The notes below the pieces were generated by a model. It was not told where the DNA came from. It ran no database searches and saw nothing but the letters and a program-made list of their open reading frames with translations. Both the position numbers and the translations under genes were made by a program. Below, in pieces: positions 62,599-64,000 of a stretch of DNA of 64,000 nt. How positions within the stretch are numbered: position 1 is the stretch's first letter; every line of letters begins with the position of its first letter. Source of the stretch: Massilioclostridium coli (GTDB taxonomy: Bacteria > Bacillota > Clostridia > Oscillospirales > Ruminococcaceae); assembly GCF_900095865.1 (NCBI RefSeq), contig NZ_FMIZ01000007.1, positions 1,300,530 through 1,364,529 on the forward strand. Direction: 5' to 3'.

Positions 62599-62703
62599 AT
62601 GACAATGCAAAATAATAATTTTGTCTTTACATATTATTATTTTAACTGGGCTTACTTTTTTAGCGCAGGTAATTTGTGTTGTCATAAGTTAGAAAACCGA
62701 TAA
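62599..62703 (+). CDS. Aromatic-rich leader peptide of aroF
   Basis: A 34-residue frame with GAGGAG upstream. Residues 8-21 contain ten aromatic residues (five Phe, four Tyr, one Trp): FVFTYYYFNWAYFF. The frame ends 32 bases before the left arm of a terminator. This composition, position and a competing RNA structure are the hallmarks of a ribosome-mediated attenuator responding to charged tRNA-Phe and tRNA-Tyr. Too short for common gene callers. Confidence 0.85.
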   Translation: MTMQNNNFVFTYYYFNWAYFFSAGNLCCHKLENR

Positions 62704-62735
62704 TTGATTTATCCAAAATAGATGGAGCGGAAATT

Positions 62736-62770
62736 AGGTTGATAGCTTTTGACAGCTATCAACCTTTTTT
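62736..62770 (+). terminator. Attenuator terminator before aroF
   Basis: A perfect 12-bp stem AGGTTGATAGCT with AGCTATCAACCT around TTTGAC and a T6 tract. AACC-GA-TAATT (62695-62705), overlapping the leader stop codon, can pair with AATTAGGTT (62732-62740) as an antiterminator. Confidence 0.88.
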
Positions 62771-62775
62771 GTTGC

Positions 62776-62822
62776 ACAACTTATTATCTGCCAAATAAAT
62801 GCCTGGGGAGATAATAAGTTGT
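62776..62822 (+). promoter_or_regulatory. Second hairpin between attenuator and aroF
   Basis: A perfect 14-bp inverted repeat ACAACTTATTATCT/AGATAATAAGTTGT with a 19-base loop. It lies after the terminator. CTCCCC at about 62828 could pair with GGAGG before aroF or with GGGGAG in the hairpin, suggesting a second translational switch. Confidence 0.6.
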
Positions 62823-62856
62823 AAAAACTCCCCTTAAGAATGAGGAGGAGTAAACA

Positions 62857-63912
62857 ATGAAAACCGCAGTTATGACGAAAGGATTGTTACCAATGATTGT
62901 TATCTTAAAAGAAGGCGCACCAAAAGACCATGTAAACCATTTACTCAACGATTTGACCCAATTGGGACTAAAAACTGATGTCATCAAAGGGGAACACAAA
63001 CAGATTATCACCTTAATTGGTGACACCACCAAAGTGGATATCGAAAACCTGATGGCACGCCAGGTTGTAGAAAATGTACGCCGTGTATCCGAACCATACA
63101 AGGCTGCCAACAGAAAATTTCATCCAGACGATACCATCATAACAGTGGGTAACCAAAAAATTGGGCAAGGCTACTTTACTGTAATGTCCGGACCTTGTTC
63201 TGTCGAAACAGAAGAACAAATCGTTGAGGTTGCGGAACATGTAAAAGCCGCAGGGGCAAATTTCCTGCGTGGGGGCGCATTCAAACCCCGTACTTCCCCA
63301 TACTCTTTCCAGGGATTAGGTGCGACAGGGTTAGAATTGCTGTTGAAAGCAAAAAAGGCTACCGGTCTACAGATTGTCACCGAAATTATGAGTTTACGGG
63401 ATATTGACCTATTCGCCGATGTAGATATTATCCAGGTTGGCGCCCGCAACATGCAGAACTTTGAGCTATTAAAAGAATTAGGCCACTGCAATAAACCAAT
63501 CCTGTTAAAACGTGGTTTGGCAAATACCATTGAAGAATGGCTGATGAGTGCGGAATACATTATGGCTGGTGGCAACACCAATGTAATTATGTGCGAACGT
63601 GGTATCCGCACCTACGAAACAATGACAAGAAATACCCTGGATATATCCGCAGTTCCTCTATTAAAACAGGTTTCCCATCTTCCTGTCATCGTTGACCCAA
63701 GCCATGCAACTGGTTTGACTTCTTTGGTAAAACCATTGTCGAAAGCCGCAATTGCCGCTGGCGCTGACGGTGTTATGATTGAAGTACATAACTGCCCAAG
63801 CAAAGCACTATCCGACGGTGCACAATCCCTGACTCCTGACCAATTTGATAATGTAATGGAAAGCATCAAACGTCAGTTGGAGTTTGAAGGAAAAACCCTA
63901 TTAAAAGCATAA
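62857..63912 (+). CDS. aroF: 3-deoxy-7-phosphoheptulonate synthase (DAHP synthase)
   Basis: First enzyme of the shikimate pathway, 351 residues. Residues about 1-75 form a ferredoxin-like regulatory domain (VIVILKEGAPKDHVNHLLND type) as in type I-beta enzymes; the barrel follows with GPCSVETEEQIVEVA, GGAFKPRTSPYSFQG, and VDPSHATGLTSLV. AGGAGGAG precedes the ATG. It is followed by tyrA 10 bases later, a tyrosine/phenylalanine branch, which fits an attenuator with Phe and Tyr codons. Confidence 0.96.
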   Translation: MKTAVMTKGLLPMIVILKEGAPKDHVNHLLNDLTQLGLKTDVIKGEHKQIITLIGDTTKVDIENLMARQVVENVRRVSEPYKAANRKFHPDDTIITVGNQKIGQGYFTVMSGPCSVETEEQIVEVAEHVKAAGANFLRGGAFKPRTSPYSFQGLGATGLELLLKAKKATGLQIVTEIMSLRDIDLFADVDIIQVGARNMQNFELLKELGHCNKPILLKRGLANTIEEWLMSAEYIMAGGNTNVIMCERGIRTYETMTRNTLDISAVPLLKQVSHLPVIVDPSHATGLTSLVKPLSKAAIAAGADGVMIEVHNCPSKALSDGAQSLTPDQFDNVMESIKRQLEFEGKTLLKA

Positions 63913-63922
63913 GGAGTAAGAT

Positions 63923-64000
63923 ATGAACATTCTTATCGTTGGATTGGGTTTAATTGGAGGAAGCTTTTGCCGTACCATAAAAAAACATACGACAGATACT
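63923..64000 (+). CDS. tyrA: Prephenate dehydrogenase TyrA (partial, cut by window edge)
   Basis: Begins MNILIVGLGLIGGSFCRTI with AAGGAG upstream. The Rossmann motif GLGLIGGS at the extreme N-terminus is typical of prephenate dehydrogenase. The rest lies beyond the window. It is in one operon with aroF, so tyrosine synthesis and the first pathway step are co-regulated. Confidence 0.88.
   Translation, partial: MNILIVGLGLIGGSFCRTIKKHTTDT

Noticed and set aside
1-64000. CRISPR array, prophage, defence island or biosynthetic cluster
   Set aside because: No regularly spaced repeats, no Cas, phage structural, restriction-modification or assembly-line genes were seen on either strand.
1-64000. tRNA, rRNA, tmRNA or SRP RNA genes
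   Set aside because: No clear T-loop, acceptor-stem pairing or rRNA-like conserved stretch was recognised; a covariance-model search would be needed to be sure.

Overview
The window looks like a chromosomal segment of a low-GC, Gram-positive, spore-forming anaerobe of the class Clostridia, probably a gut Oscillospiraceae/Ruminococcaceae relative. The reasons are AT-rich spacers, strong AGGAGG ribosome binding sites, the spoIIAA-spoIIAB-sigF operon, a meso-diaminopimelate-type MurE, Rex, NrdR, a reverse-type rubrerythrin, a minimal SufC/SufB pair, and T-box and lysine-riboswitch control. No rRNA or tRNA gene was found and nearly all of it reads as ordinary chromosome. Species cannot be named from the sequence.

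Layout. 1-6.1 kb (minus strand): division and cell-wall cluster mraZ-rsmH-ftsL-PASTA PBP-murE-(murF), with its promoter and MraZ boxes. 6.4-8.2 kb: small HTH regulator and a YwaF-like membrane protein. 8.7-10.1 kb: spoIIA operon. 10.7-14.8 kb: valS-folC. 14.9-21.9 kb: FadR-type regulator, mltG, a second copy of the small HTH module, apgM, an AT-rich orphan gene, an RluA-type pseudouridine synthase and radC. 21.9-24.0 kb: ArsR regulator with a minimal Fe-S assembly pair. 24.6-26.5 kb: isocitrate dehydrogenase-rex. 26.6-29.1 kb: a P-type-ATPase-derived small protein, pheA and an orphan membrane protein. 29.6-32.7 kb: asd-dapA-dapB under a lysine riboswitch. 32.8-39.2 kb: queA, a pentapeptide-repeat protein and a 1360-residue surface glycosidase. 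39.4-43 kb: small proteins, DUF421/DUF4363, nrdR and a TIM-barrel protein. 43-47.4 kb: a peptide-binding lipoprotein and a three-gene neurotransmitter:sodium-symporter operon. 47.5-55.2 kb: an MBL-like protein with an HxlR regulator, rhamnose mutarotase plus aldo/keto reductase, bioY, cyclophilin, ROK kinase and an SSS symporter. 55.4-57.2 kb: a decaying patch with two broken genes and an IS200-type element. 57.3-64 kb: rubrerythrin, lipid kinase, ilvB-ilvN under an isoleucine T-box, and aroF-tyrA.

Regulation is unusually readable here. Many promoters fit TTGNNN-N17-TATNNT, and several operators sit on them: FadR-type, ArsR-type, Rex-like, BirA, PerR-like, MraZ boxes, and two unassigned palindromes. 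The most interesting regulatory region precedes aroF. It encodes a 34-residue leader peptide with ten aromatic residues in a 14-residue stretch, followed by a perfect terminator and a candidate antiterminator. This is the layout of classical ribosome-mediated attenuation, an unexpected device for a Clostridia aromatic operon.

Other points for follow-up are the duplicated HTH modules with a conserved leader of about 170 bp and hairpins sharing one loop sequence; the third, unknown membrane gene coupled to the sodium symporter; the ArsR-controlled minimal Fe-S system; the headless P1B-ATPase-like protein; and a solo IS200/IS605 right end.
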